A stretch of 64,000 nucleotides of DNA from positions 1-64,000 of the forward strand of contig NZ_JABFCZ010000025.1 in assembly GCF_014692675.1 (NCBI RefSeq), written 5' to 3'. Position 1 is the first letter of the stretch, and every line of letters starts with the position of its first letter. Source of the DNA: Roseibium aggregatum (lineage in GTDB: Bacteria > Pseudomonadota > Alphaproteobacteria > Rhizobiales > Stappiaceae). The notes beneath the pieces are model-generated. The model ran no database searches. It was not told the DNA's origin and saw nothing but the letters and a program-made list of their open reading frames with translations. Below, piece after piece: positions 1-7,681 of this stretch. The translations under genes and the position numbers were made by a program.

Positions 1-257
1 CCCGGGCCGCCGACGTCTGCCTGAAGGAACGCCGCCCGCTGGTGCTGCTCGCCCGCGAGGCGCCGCTGCATGCGGGCCATCTGGAAGCCATGCTCAAGGT
101 AACCGGTATGGGAGGCATCGTGTTTCCGCCGGTTCCGCCGTTTTATGCCGGACCGGAAACACTGGACGACATGGTCCGCCAGATCGCGGCAAGGGCGCTG
201 GCGACCGCCGGAATTGATCCGGGGTGGTCTCTGAACCGCTGGACGGGACTGTCCTGA
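1..257 (+). CDS. ubiX: UbiX-like flavin prenyltransferase, 3' end only
   Basis: The window opens inside this gene, and only the last 84 or so residues are visible. UbiX makes prenylated FMN, the cofactor of UbiD-type decarboxylases, from FMN and dimethylallyl phosphate. The visible part carries the family's C-terminal signatures: the strand RPLVLLAREAPLH, the segment KVTGMGGIVFPPVPPFY, and a PETLDDMV helix that helps bind the phosphate in this family. The frame stays open from base 3 to the TGA at 255-257. The next gene is convergent. The assignment rests on motifs; the cofactor-binding N-terminus lies outside the window. Confidence 0.85.
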   Translation, partial: RAADVCLKERRPLVLLAREAPLHAGHLEAMLKVTGMGGIVFPPVPPFYAGPETLDDMVRQIAARALATAGIDPGWSLNRWTGLS

Positions 258-283
258 AGACAGGGCGGGCGACAGGCGCGGCT

Positions 284-1906
284 TCACACCATCCGCAACC
301 TGCCGCGATAGTGCACAATCCGTCCGATCGCCGGCAGGTCGATCGGAACGTCGAAACAGTAGTCCTTGCCCTCCGCCCATTCCAGAGTGGTGCTTTTCGG
401 AGCGAGGGCGAGCGGCAGGGGCACGGAAAAGACCGTCCACCTGCGCATGACCATGGTCAGGCTGGAGGCGTCGGCCGGCAGGTCGAAATAAAACCGCATC
501 GGTCCGAAGCGTTCGACGAGATGGTCGCCGGACTGGCTAAGGTGGCTTGAAAAGACATGGCCGCCGAAGTCGCGGGTCCAGTGTTCGATGCCGTGACGCT
601 CCTCGAAGGAGACGTGGAGGTCGTGGTCTCCTTCCGGCGGAAACCGCATCGCCGTGGCGACAAGGCGCGCGAGGAACGATTTGCCACGCCGGACGGTGGC
701 GGTCCCTGTGGCACCGCCGTCGCCGACGACCGTGTGCAATTCGCGCACCGGCGGCGGCAGCTTGTCGAAGGCCGGGCCGAGGATGCGTTGGTAGAGCGGT
801 GTACAGCTCCGCGTTTCGATTGCGTGGGTGACGGCGATCCCGCCGAATTCCGCATTGAAATCCTCCAGGGAGAGCAGGGAGGCGGATGTCAACGCGCCGG
901 GCTTCAGCCGTCCGGCAGACAAGGCGTTTGCCAGAAGCTGGGCCGGGATCACGGGGATCTCCGGACCGTCGCCACGATCGGCGATCAGTGTCCAGCGCCT
1001 TACGCCTGGCCGGTTGCGGACAAGACCCTTCACCTCCACGGCCATGGCGGAACGGTCCGAGCCGAGGCCGGAGGTGAGCCTTTGTAAGGGAAGGAGCCAT
1101 CGGGCCAGCGGAACGGCGGAGCGCAGCCAGCCCCATTTGACCGGCCAGCTCAACAGCCAGAGCGCGATGAGCTGGAAACCGAATTCCGGTCCCGCCCGGA
1201 AAGTGGTAGCCGGCTTTCCCGGCAGTTCCACCGGAAAGATCTCGTGATCAGGAACATCCGACAGGGCGACGAGGCGTGACAGCGGTTCGTGGCCGGCAAT
1301 CGCATAGCGTTCCCGCATGATCAGATGCAGGCCGGGCGCCTGCCGCCATCTCCGCCCGCGCCAGATCCGCACCGGCTTTCCCAGATAGCTCAGGATGGCG
1401 GCGGAAACGGAAGCGCCAGCCGTCGCCCGGTTCGAGGCGCTGATGGAGGTTTCGACCGAGCGGACCGTCTCCATACCTCCGGTGAGCCGCCGGACGACCG
1501 CCCCTGAGAGAGCCGGAACGCTGGACCCGCCCGCTATGACGGTCACGCCCGCCCGGGTCGCGGCATCTTTCAACGCGCCGATACCGCAGACGAAGTCGCG
1601 CGCGTCGGCGAGATCGATATAGTGGACACCATGGGCAATGCAGGCTTCGGCGACCGCGTAGCCGCTGCCCTGGAACGGACCGGCCGCGTCGATGACGAGG
1701 TCCGGGCAACATTGCTTGAGGACCGGCGAAAGATCCCCGTTGCGGTCCGCGACCAGTCCTCGGGCGTTCGGAAGCGTGGCGGCAAAAGCTTCGGGCTTGT
1801 CGCCGTTGCGCCCGGCGACCAGCACATGCCAGCCGTCCCGGGCAAGCCGTGTCGACAGGCGCTTGCCGAAGCCGCCGTAGCCGCCGAGAACGAGAACGGA
1901 CTTCAA
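284..1906 (-). CDS. Saccharopine dehydrogenase-like NAD(P)-binding protein with C-terminal DUF4166 domain
   Basis: 540 residues. The N-terminus has a Rossmann fold with GGYGGFG at residues 8-14, followed by saccharopine-dehydrogenase-type strands (DLVIDAAGPFQG near residue 70). From about residue 370 the sequence (LYQRILGPAFDKLPPPVREL onward) matches DUF4166, which is commonly fused to this type of NAD(P)-binding domain. The substrate is unknown; the family also contains membrane-associated reductases acting on lipids. It starts at TTG 1906, overlapping the stop of the upstream DCC-family gene by 4 bp, so the two are probably one operon. It is unlikely to be a lysine-pathway saccharopine dehydrogenase, because the DUF4166 tail and the partner gene do not fit that role. 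Confidence 0.8.
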   Translation of the reverse strand: MKSVLVLGGYGGFGKRLSTRLARDGWHVLVAGRNGDKPEAFAATLPNARGLVADRNGDLSPVLKQCCPDLVIDAAGPFQGSGYAVAEACIAHGVHYIDLADARDFVCGIGALKDAATRAGVTVIAGGSSVPALSGAVVRRLTGGMETVRSVETSISASNRATAGASVSAAILSYLGKPVRIWRGRRWRQAPGLHLIMRERYAIAGHEPLSRLVALSDVPDHEIFPVELPGKPATTFRAGPEFGFQLIALWLLSWPVKWGWLRSAVPLARWLLPLQRLTSGLGSDRSAMAVEVKGLVRNRPGVRRWTLIADRGDGPEIPVIPAQLLANALSAGRLKPGALTSASLLSLEDFNAEFGGIAVTHAIETRSCTPLYQRILGPAFDKLPPPVRELHTVVGDGGATGTATVRRGKSFLARLVATAMRFPPEGDHDLHVSFEERHGIEHWTRDFGGHVFSSHLSQSGDHLVERFGPMRFYFDLPADASSLTMVMRRWTVFSVPLPLALAPKSTTLEWAEGKDYCFDVPIDLPAIGRIVHYRGRLRMV

Positions 1907-2343
1907 AGGATGCGCCCGGCCTGTTCGGGTGAGGGGACCCAGCAGGTCTCCCGCCGGCCGAAGATCCGGTAGCGGTTGCGGGCAACCAGAAGATAAAGCC
2001 GGTCGCGTAGGAACCGGGGGATGATCCTAAAAACGGTCAGGGCCCGCCAGGCGCCGCCCAGCCCGTCATAGATTGCAAGCACCGCATCGCTGTTGCGGAG
2101 GACGGTGTCGCCCTCAACGATGACGAAACTTTCCGGGTCGGCCGGATCGATGCCGCAGCGGCGGAACAGGGCGGCGCCGACGTCGCCCTGCATGGAGGCC
2201 AGGCGGAAGTGCCCGCGCCTGTCGTGTTTCAGGATGAATTGCGCATTGGTCGAGCACAGCACGCACAAGGCATCGAAGACGATGATGGGGCCGTCATCGT
2301 ATGGCTCGCCTGTGCCGGCTGCGGTTTGAGGCTGGGTTGCCAC
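1903..2343 (-). CDS. DCC-family thiol-disulfide oxidoreductase (DUF393)
   Basis: 146 residues. After a short N-terminal tail comes the strand IIVFDALCVLCSTN, the family's Asp-x-x-Cys-x-x-Cys site (usually DGxCxLC; here the Gly is Ala). The C-terminal half has the helical IIPRFLRDRLYLLVARNRYRIFG typical of the family. Members are predicted thioredoxin-like redox proteins of unknown substrate. The start is GTG 2343. Its stop overlaps the start of the saccharopine-dehydrogenase-like gene, an arrangement that suggests shared regulation and a shared oxidoreductive role. Confidence 0.8.
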   Translation of the reverse strand: MATQPQTAAGTGEPYDDGPIIVFDALCVLCSTNAQFILKHDRRGHFRLASMQGDVGAALFRRCGIDPADPESFVIVEGDTVLRNSDAVLAIYDGLGGAWRALTVFRIIPRFLRDRLYLLVARNRYRIFGRRETCWVPSPEQAGRIL

Positions 2344-2475
2344 GCTGATCCTTTGCTCAGGACTGCGAAAATCTCGAGAACAGGCCGCAGCGGTTGTTCT
2401 GTCAGCCTGCTTCGCGACATGATGGCAGACCGGTCCACAGAAGGAAAGATCCGCGCACGAGAACCGTGAGCGCCC

Positions 2476-2669
2476 TCAAAGACGATTGACCGACTGCACC
2501 GTGCCGTCGTTGTCGATGACACAGACGGCCTCGCCGCCCTGGAAGGCCAGGTTGACCTGATAGGCGGTGTCGTCGGACGGGGCCGAACTGGTCGGCAGGA
2601 CATTGCCGTCGGTGATTTGTAGCTGTTCGGCGCCGCCAAGACCGCCGCTCAGTCCGTCTTCGCGCTCAT
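2476..2669 (-). pseudogene. Short frame-broken ORF coupled to the FAD monooxygenase gene
   Basis: An ATG at 2669 overlaps the monooxygenase stop as ATGA, but its frame ends after six codons (MSAKTD, then TGA at 2649-2651). One frame over, a protein-like stretch of about 55 codons runs to TGA 2476 and ends GGEAVCVIDNDGTVQSVNRL. The second frame has no plausible start codon of its own. Joining the two needs a single-base shift near 2650. It could be a small gene broken by an indel, a sequencing error, or chance. I recognise no family. Confidence 0.35.
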
Positions 2670-3907
2670 TGGGGCGTTCGCAGGGGATATTTCTCCGGGC
2701 TGTGAATGTGCTCGGGCAGGACGCCGACGCCGATCACCGAGGCCAGCCTGCGCTGCAGGAAGGGTAGCCTTGAGGCGAGGCGCGCGGGAAGGGGCGGGGT
2801 GGCCTGCGCGGAGGTCTCGAGGGCCGGGGCGATCAGCCGGTTCTGCGCCTGGACCTGGACGAACTGGGTCGCCTTGATCGGCCACAGGCGCCGTTCGCGC
2901 AGCTTGGGCAGGAGGGGATCGACGTCCTCGCCGGCCGCCAGAGGACCGGCCAGAAGGTTTGCCGCCGCAACCGCATCCTGAACCGCCAGGTTGATGCCGA
3001 CGCCGCCGATGGGCGACATGGCGTGGGCGCTGTCGCCGATCATCAGAAGGCCGGGGCGCGACCAGATCTTGAGCCGGTCCACGGTCACCGTGAGAAGCTT
3101 GACGTCGTCAAGGTCGGTTACCGCATCGACCAGCCCGGCAAGATGGGGTGCCGCCGTGACGACGACGGAGCGGAAATGCTCCGGCCCCTGGCCCTTCACC
3201 CGTTCCGCGGCACCTTTGGGAATGACGAAGGCGCACTGGAAATAGCTGCCGCGGTCGATGGTGATGACGACGCTGCCCCTGTTCATGTTGAACAGCGGCT
3301 CTTCCTCGTGAAAGCCGTCGGGGCGGGGCACCTTGAACCACAAGACGTCGATGGGCGCGCCGATGTCCTCGACCTGGAAACCGGCCCTATCCCGCACCAG
3401 CGAACCGCGGCCGTCGGCGCCGATCACGACCTTCGCGCGCACCTCAAGCGGACCCTCGGCCGTTTCGGCATGCACGCCGGCCACGCGGTCGCCGTCGAAG
3501 ATCAGGTCCGTGACCTCGGCGCTCTGGCGAAGCCGGTAGGTCGGCAGCGGCTCCGCCACCGAATTGAGGAAATCCAGGAAATGCCACTGGGGCATCAGGG
3601 CGATGAATTTGCAGGTCGTGCCGCAATGGGAGAAGTCGGCCAGGTGCAGCAGCTTGTCGCCGAACCGCGCCGACAACCGGCTCAGCTGCTGGTGCGGCCG
3701 GGCGAGAAACGCCTCCAGAATGCCGAGCTCATGCATCAGTTCCAGCGTCGAGGGGTGGACGGTATCGCCCCTGAAATCCCTCAGGAAGTCGGCGTGTTTC
3801 TCAAGCACGACCGTCTTGGCACCTGCGCGTGCGAACAACAGCCCCGCCATGACCCCGGCCGGCCCGCCGCCGACCACGCAACAATCCACGTCCAGTTGCT
3901 CACCCAT
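2666..3907 (-). CDS. FAD-dependent aromatic-ring-type monooxygenase (UbiH/PHBH superfamily)
   Basis: 413 residues. The three flavoprotein monooxygenase signatures are present in order: the N-terminal dinucleotide-binding GGGPAGVMAGLLFARAG with its ribose-binding Glu (VVLEKH), the middle GADGRGSLVRD (the DG motif that contacts FAD and NAD(P)H), and the C-terminal GDSAHAMSPIGGVGINLAVQ (the GD motif). These enzymes hydroxylate or oxidise small organic substrates using O2 and NAD(P)H. The substrate cannot be read from sequence. It begins at ATG 3907. The HxlR regulator and the tautomerase genes beyond it hint at an aromatic or quinone detoxification neighbourhood, but no shared operon is visible. 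Confidence 0.85.
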   Translation of the reverse strand: MGEQLDVDCCVVGGGPAGVMAGLLFARAGAKTVVLEKHADFLRDFRGDTVHPSTLELMHELGILEAFLARPHQQLSRLSARFGDKLLHLADFSHCGTTCKFIALMPQWHFLDFLNSVAEPLPTYRLRQSAEVTDLIFDGDRVAGVHAETAEGPLEVRAKVVIGADGRGSLVRDRAGFQVEDIGAPIDVLWFKVPRPDGFHEEEPLFNMNRGSVVITIDRGSYFQCAFVIPKGAAERVKGQGPEHFRSVVVTAAPHLAGLVDAVTDLDDVKLLTVTVDRLKIWSRPGLLMIGDSAHAMSPIGGVGINLAVQDAVAAANLLAGPLAAGEDVDPLLPKLRERRLWPIKATQFVQVQAQNRLIAPALETSAQATPPLPARLASRLPFLQRRLASVIGVGVLPEHIHSPEKYPLRTPQ

Positions 3908-4272
3908 GGAAACGCTCCCTTGCCGTGTGTCGGCTGCAATGTAGCCGATTCCGGTTCGGACCGGACAGCGGTCTCATTGACCAAACTGCCATGTTCACCA
4001 CGGTGCTGTCAGGTTTAAATCTATGCCAATAGAACGGCTGGCTCACCACAGCATTCAGTGTCATCCCTGCGTAGGCAGGGATCCAGTAATTTCTTGATTT
4101 GACTATATATTCGAACCGCAAGTCACACGGGATACTGGATCCCGGTCTTGCCGCTGCCGCGCCAAACCGGGATGACAGCTGCGGGAAATGGCACGCCACC
4201 GTTACCTTGGTGATTGTCATTCCGGGAGCGAAGTTTTCCAGCCTCTCCAGCGTATCGCCCGACGCTCTGGAG
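3908..4272. repeat. Intergenic region with dispersed palindromic repeats
   Basis: I see no gene in these 365 bases. Between about 4058 and 4230 there are several hairpin-type units: GTCATCCC...GGGAT arms, a GATCCAGTA / TACTGGATC pair separated by about 55 bases (4078-4144), and ACCGGGATGACA near 4167. This is the style of short intergenic repeats common in alphaproteobacterial genomes, and a similar GTCATCCC unit occurs at 28760. The region lies upstream of the monooxygenase and downstream of the HxlR gene, so it may hold the monooxygenase promoter and the HxlR terminator. Confidence 0.45.
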
Positions 4273-4677
4273 CTAGCTGTCGCGAAGGTCCGCCTCGAAA
4301 CCTGCGCGGTCTTTCCGAATTTTCTCAAGGACGTCGTGCCTCGCATTCGGCCGATGGTCGTGGGCGCCGCTCCATATGATGATCTCGATCAGGATTGGCG
4401 CGAGGTCGCGTCCCTTTTTCGTCAGATTGTAGATGAAACTGCGGCGGTTCTCCGGGTCGCGTCGCTTTTCAAGTATGCCTTCGCTTTCAAGATGCTTCAG
4501 GCGGTCGATCAATATGTTCGTTGCGATGCCTTCGTCGGCCTCAAGGATCTCGCTGTAGGTCCGCTTGCCCCGCAGCATGATCTCCCGAATGACCAACAGC
4601 GTCCAGCGATCTCCAAATATGTCGAGACCAAATGCGATCGGACAACCGGATGCCCGTTTCCTGTTTTTCTCCTGCAT
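4273..4677 (-). CDS. HxlR-family winged-helix transcriptional regulator
   Basis: 134 residues, a typical HxlR length. It starts with the family's Cys-Pro pair (ASGCPIAFGLDIFGDRWTLL), followed by the winged helix: IREIMLRGKRTYSEILEADEGIATNILIDRLKHLE as the HTH and GILEKRRDPENRRSFIYNLT as the wing. HxlR proteins are dimeric repressors or activators that often sense electrophiles or quinones through the N-terminal Cys. It is divergent from the tautomerase gene at 4769, with a 20-bp inverted repeat between them that is the likely binding site, so it probably regulates that gene and itself. Confidence 0.88.
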   Translation of the reverse strand: MQEKNRKRASGCPIAFGLDIFGDRWTLLVIREIMLRGKRTYSEILEADEGIATNILIDRLKHLESEGILEKRRDPENRRSFIYNLTKKGRDLAPILIEIIIWSGAHDHRPNARHDVLEKIRKDRAGFEADLRDS

Positions 4678-4698
4678 TTCAGAATTTTAGGAAAATAG

Positions 4699-4750
4699 CT
4701 TGCAAAACGCAATACGTGGGCGTAAGAAATCACGTATTGCAAAATGCAAG
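4699..4750. promoter_or_regulatory. Inverted-repeat operator between HxlR and tautomerase genes
   Basis: Two 20-bp arms (4699-4718 and 4731-4750) separated by 12 bp form an inverted repeat. The inner 10 bases, GCAATACGTG and CACGTATTGC, are perfect complements and the outer CTTGCA/TGCAAG also pair, leaving only a 4-base mismatched block in each arm. It sits between two divergent genes, 22-69 bp from their starts. The position and dyad symmetry suggest binding by the HxlR dimer; that is an inference. Confidence 0.6.
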
Positions 4751-4768
4751 TTAAATAGGAGATGCCCG

Positions 4769-5185
4769 ATGCCCATCACAATCACTCTCACCGAAGGCGT
4801 TCTTCCTGAAGGTCAGGAAGCCGTTGCGGCTGCCAGAATCACCGAGGCTTTTCTGGCGGGCCACGGTTTGGCCGGGAATGCGGTCATGACACCCAATGTC
4901 ACCTCCCACGTCACCGTATTGCCAAAGGGACATGCCTTTGCCGGGGGCAAGCCCGTCGAAGGCGCGTGGATTGAAACCAAGACGCCTTCATTTGCGCTCG
5001 CGGACCATGAGGTTCAGACGGCGTTTTTCCACGAGGCAACGCAAATCCTGCTCGACCTGTCGAAAGGAAAACTCAGCGCCGACCGCATCTGGTCGAATGG
5101 CGTTCACACCGTGGACGGCACCTGGAACCTCAATGGCAAGGCCATGACCAACGCCGAGCTCGGTGAGGCCGCTTCACAAGGATAA
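4769..5185 (+). CDS. Tautomerase (4-oxalocrotonate tautomerase superfamily)
   Basis: 138 residues starting at ATG 4769, which places the superfamily's catalytic Pro directly after the initiator Met (MPITITLTEG). The upstream in-frame reading has no good start, and AGGAG at 4757-4761 serves as ribosome-binding site. Later parts (ADHEVQTAFFHEATQILLDL and TVDGTWNLNGKAMTN) indicate one long tautomerase-like subunit. Members interconvert enol and keto forms through the N-terminal proline. It is divergent from the HxlR regulator and probably controlled by it. Confidence 0.75.
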   Translation: MPITITLTEGVLPEGQEAVAAARITEAFLAGHGLAGNAVMTPNVTSHVTVLPKGHAFAGGKPVEGAWIETKTPSFALADHEVQTAFFHEATQILLDLSKGKLSADRIWSNGVHTVDGTWNLNGKAMTNAELGEAASQG

Positions 5186-5189
5186 GAGC

Positions 5190-5264
5190 ATGGCTGCGTC
5201 AGACAGCGCGCGGGATGTCATGGCGTTTATCGAGGCCCCCAACGGCGACCGCGTATCGGATTGA
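5190..5264 (+). CDS. Possible 24-residue peptide or gene remnant
   Basis: A 24-codon frame begins four bases after the tautomerase stop and reads MAASDSARDVMAFIEAPNGD before ending at TGA 5264. It could be a decayed start of a former gene or a chance frame. No family is recognised. Confidence 0.2.
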   Translation: MAASDSARDVMAFIEAPNGDRVSD

Positions 5265-5344
5265 TCGCCGCGCATAAGGTTGCCGGCGGTTCTCACGAGC
5301 CACCGGCTCCCGTTTCGTAAAGCAACGTTGAGAGGAGACAAACC

Positions 5345-5617
5345 ATGCCGTTCGTTCGGATTTTCCATTCTGACCAATCAAAAGATCCATCCTTCCCCGC
5401 CGCCCTCAGCCAAAGCGTTCACCGGGCGCTGGTCAGCGCGTTCAACATTCCCGAAGCGGATTTTTTTCAGGTGGTGACAGGGCATAAGGCCGGTGCGGAG
5501 TTGCTGGGGCCGGCCGAGTTTCTGAATATTCCGCATTCCGACAATCTGGTGTTCGTCCAGATAAGCTGTGCCGAGGGCCGCACGACCGAGCAAAAGAAGG
5601 CGCTGTACACAATTTGA
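5345..5617 (+). pseudogene. C-terminally truncated tautomerase family protein
   Basis: 90 codons, starting MPFVRIFHSDQSKD after a strong AGAGGAGA ribosome-binding site. The N-terminal Pro, the helix LSQSVHRALVSAFNIPEADFF, and SDNLVFVQISCAEGRTTEQKKALY follow a family that normally runs on for a further 35-45 residues of helix and strand. Here the frame reads ALYTI and stops. At the same point the DNA changes to gene-poor, more AT-rich sequence. The simplest reading is that insertion of the accessory island removed the 3' end. Whether the 90-residue product folds is unknown. Confidence 0.65.
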
Positions 5618-6095
5618 AGCGGATTTTGCTTCGGACCATTTTCAAATTCGATGGCTGACTGGACCTTGTCCGTTGCGATGTTTTTAATCGCAGGTTCTAA
5701 TTCAATCATGAAGCAGTAGAATCTCGCTAAGCGTGCATTATTGCTTCGCAAAGCATACCAATTGTAAGGAACGCTGCAATCCTATATCGATAGTGCCGTA
5801 CTTTTCTCAACAAATAGGCATATTTTAAAGTCGATTAATGGCATCTGGCGAATGCCGGGTTGTCGACCACAAATGCACGCATTCCGCTCGTACGCGATAT
5901 CGAAAATAACAGATGATCTAAAGCTGAGCCTTGTGCCATAGCGATCTACCGCCCACGCCTCCACCCCCTCTACTCCGCCCCGTCAAAAAAACGGCACCAG
6001 CGCCTCCGTCAGCCTCTTTTTCGGCGTGACGTGAGTCTTATAGGTCGCGGACTATATCGGCCATGATGGGCTTTAACGTGTCAATGTTGAACTCT
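5618..6095. other. Gene-free junction segment at the left edge of the island
   Basis: Roughly 480 bases with no convincing coding frame on either strand and noticeably more A and T than the sequence to the left. I see no tRNA gene or integrase. It joins the truncated tautomerase to the SIR2-like gene and so contains or abuts the island boundary. Confidence 0.5.
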
Positions 6096-7196
6096 TTAGC
6101 TGGTACACAGAAGTCCTCCTTCTTCTATCCAGTCGCTGATCATCTTCTTGTGTGAGGCGCATTCCCAACCGACAACGCTCCGGATTCGTTTATGAGGGTG
6201 GTCCGATGGGTCCACTACTGTGACTTTTGAACGACCTGTCGGCGCTTCTCGCGCGCCACCGCGCTTCAGTTGGCCGTTTTCCTGATTATAGAATCCGCAG
6301 CGCAGTACGAACCTGGCGTGGAAATCTGCCTCCGCGAGGGAAAAACCAAGGAACCGGACTTCACTTGCCGTACTGAGAACCCGCACCGTTTCCTGCCAAA
6401 GTTTCCGGAAAAGCGGACCTTCGAACTGCTTGGCATAGACCGGAGGAATAATCAGAGGCATATATTGCCGTCCTTTTTTCGATATCGGCGCTCGCAATGG
6501 GCGGAAGGCGAAGACGCCGCTCGTTTTGTTCCCCGTGAGAGCGAATTTCTTGCGCTCGCTGAGCGGACCCGCAGTATCGTCCTTGAACCAATTAAGCGAC
6601 CCGTGTGGCTTGATGAGACGGACTCCTGTTCTGCGGCGATCGAGGCCATAACTCGCCTTGTCTAGCTCTTTGCCGAACAGCAACTGGTCGAGAATCAAAT
6701 CCCAGTTGAACGAGATGATCGCCGCCTGTTCATTCTTCATCGCCGTCACCAATTGGTCGAGCCATTCGGGCTTAGAAATCAGCGCGGTCTTTTTAAGCTC
6801 GTGGAACCACGTTGCTAGCTCATAAAGCAACTTGGAGCGTCTATCCTCCAATTGATTACTGGTGAAGCCGCCGGTTGCAGGTCGAGTTGCCGAGAACAAG
6901 TCCGCATTAGCCTTCATTTCCGACAATAATTGTTCGATAGTCGGATAGGTGCCATATAGTGCCGGGTTGTAGTCGGGATGGTGGAAGCGTACTACGTCTG
7001 CAAGATCATCGGCAGCTTGGCGATCAAGACGCTCCCACAATTGCGGGAGAAGGTCGGTAATAGTTGGAAATCCGAGACCTGCCGATAAGCCCGCGCCGAC
7101 GACGTACACCACGCTGTATCTGCTTTCCGACAATTTGCCCGTCCCCTCAACGACTACCGCGGATCCTAGATTGATGCCACACCTGACCTGAAGCAA
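6096..7196 (-). CDS. SIR2-like domain protein
   Basis: Up to 366 residues. The NAD-binding signature VVGAGLSAGLGFPT lies near residue 32, followed by the SIR2-like motifs FNWD (near residue 167) and KPHGSLNWF (near 204), and a C-terminal FLGFSLAEADFHARF typical of the SIR2_2 group. Such proteins are often NADases of antiphage systems, although some act as housekeeping NAD-binding proteins. No effector partner gene adjoins it. The start is uncertain: no ATG precedes the GAG motif, so TTG 7196, TTG 7133 or GTG 7112 must be used. Its place beside an AbiE system and transposases supports a defence role (inference). Confidence 0.75.
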   Translation of the reverse strand: MLQVRCGINLGSAVVVEGTGKLSESRYSVVYVVGAGLSAGLGFPTITDLLPQLWERLDRQAADDLADVVRFHHPDYNPALYGTYPTIEQLLSEMKANADLFSATRPATGGFTSNQLEDRRSKLLYELATWFHELKKTALISKPEWLDQLVTAMKNEQAAIISFNWDLILDQLLFGKELDKASYGLDRRRTGVRLIKPHGSLNWFKDDTAGPLSERKKFALTGNKTSGVFAFRPLRAPISKKGRQYMPLIIPPVYAKQFEGPLFRKLWQETVRVLSTASEVRFLGFSLAEADFHARFVLRCGFYNQENGQLKRGGAREAPTGRSKVTVVDPSDHPHKRIRSVVGWECASHKKMISDWIEEGGLLCTS

Positions 7197-7681
7197 CTGA
7201 GGGGCAGTGGAATTGTACTCGATACCTTCTTTAATATTGGATTATTAGCCGTTTCGAATGGCTGTTTCTAGGCAGCCGCGCCGCACGAGTGGACGTTCCG
7301 ATTCCGGCTCCAATCCGGTCGTTCACTGAAGGAGTGTGAATGTCCGCTCCCCGCCCTCTATTGACCTTCGCACGTTGTGCAACGAACGGCAGCTTTGCAG
7401 ATCGGGCCTGAATCCAGCGAACGACCGAATTGGGCGCGCGTTGCGGAATGACCGCTTTACCATCAACGATCTACCAGCTTAGCGGCCGTGGGTTGCCTGA
7501 GAATTTATTTGACCCCTTCGCGGTAAGACTGACCCAGCACTCGGCAGAACCTGCAAGAGCTGAATAATCGCGATTCACCCCCTTTAAGAATGACAAATTT
7601 TGTGATCCTAAAGTACACAAAAATAAATATTCTTAAAGAGATGTCTGGCAAGATCTTTAATTATATGCTAAATTGTGCCCC
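7197..7681. other. Intergenic region upstream of the AbiE operon
   Basis: No gene is supported in these 485 bases. The left part (to about 7500) contains GC-rich stretches of no clear nature. The right part is AT-rich and holds the nested palindromes described at 7582-7638. The segment separates the divergent SIR2-like and AbiEi genes, so both promoters should lie here. Confidence 0.5.
7582..7638. promoter_or_regulatory. Nested inverted repeats in the AbiE promoter
   Basis: The outer arms CTTTAAGAAT (7582-7591) and ATTCTTAAAG (7629-7638) are perfect 10-bp complements. Inside them TTTTGTG (7598-7604) and CACAAAA (7616-7622) form a second 7-bp dyad. Both lie within 100 bp upstream of the AbiEi start. 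AbiEi antitoxins are known to repress their own operon by binding inverted repeats in the promoter, so this is the likely autoregulatory site. Confidence 0.55.
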
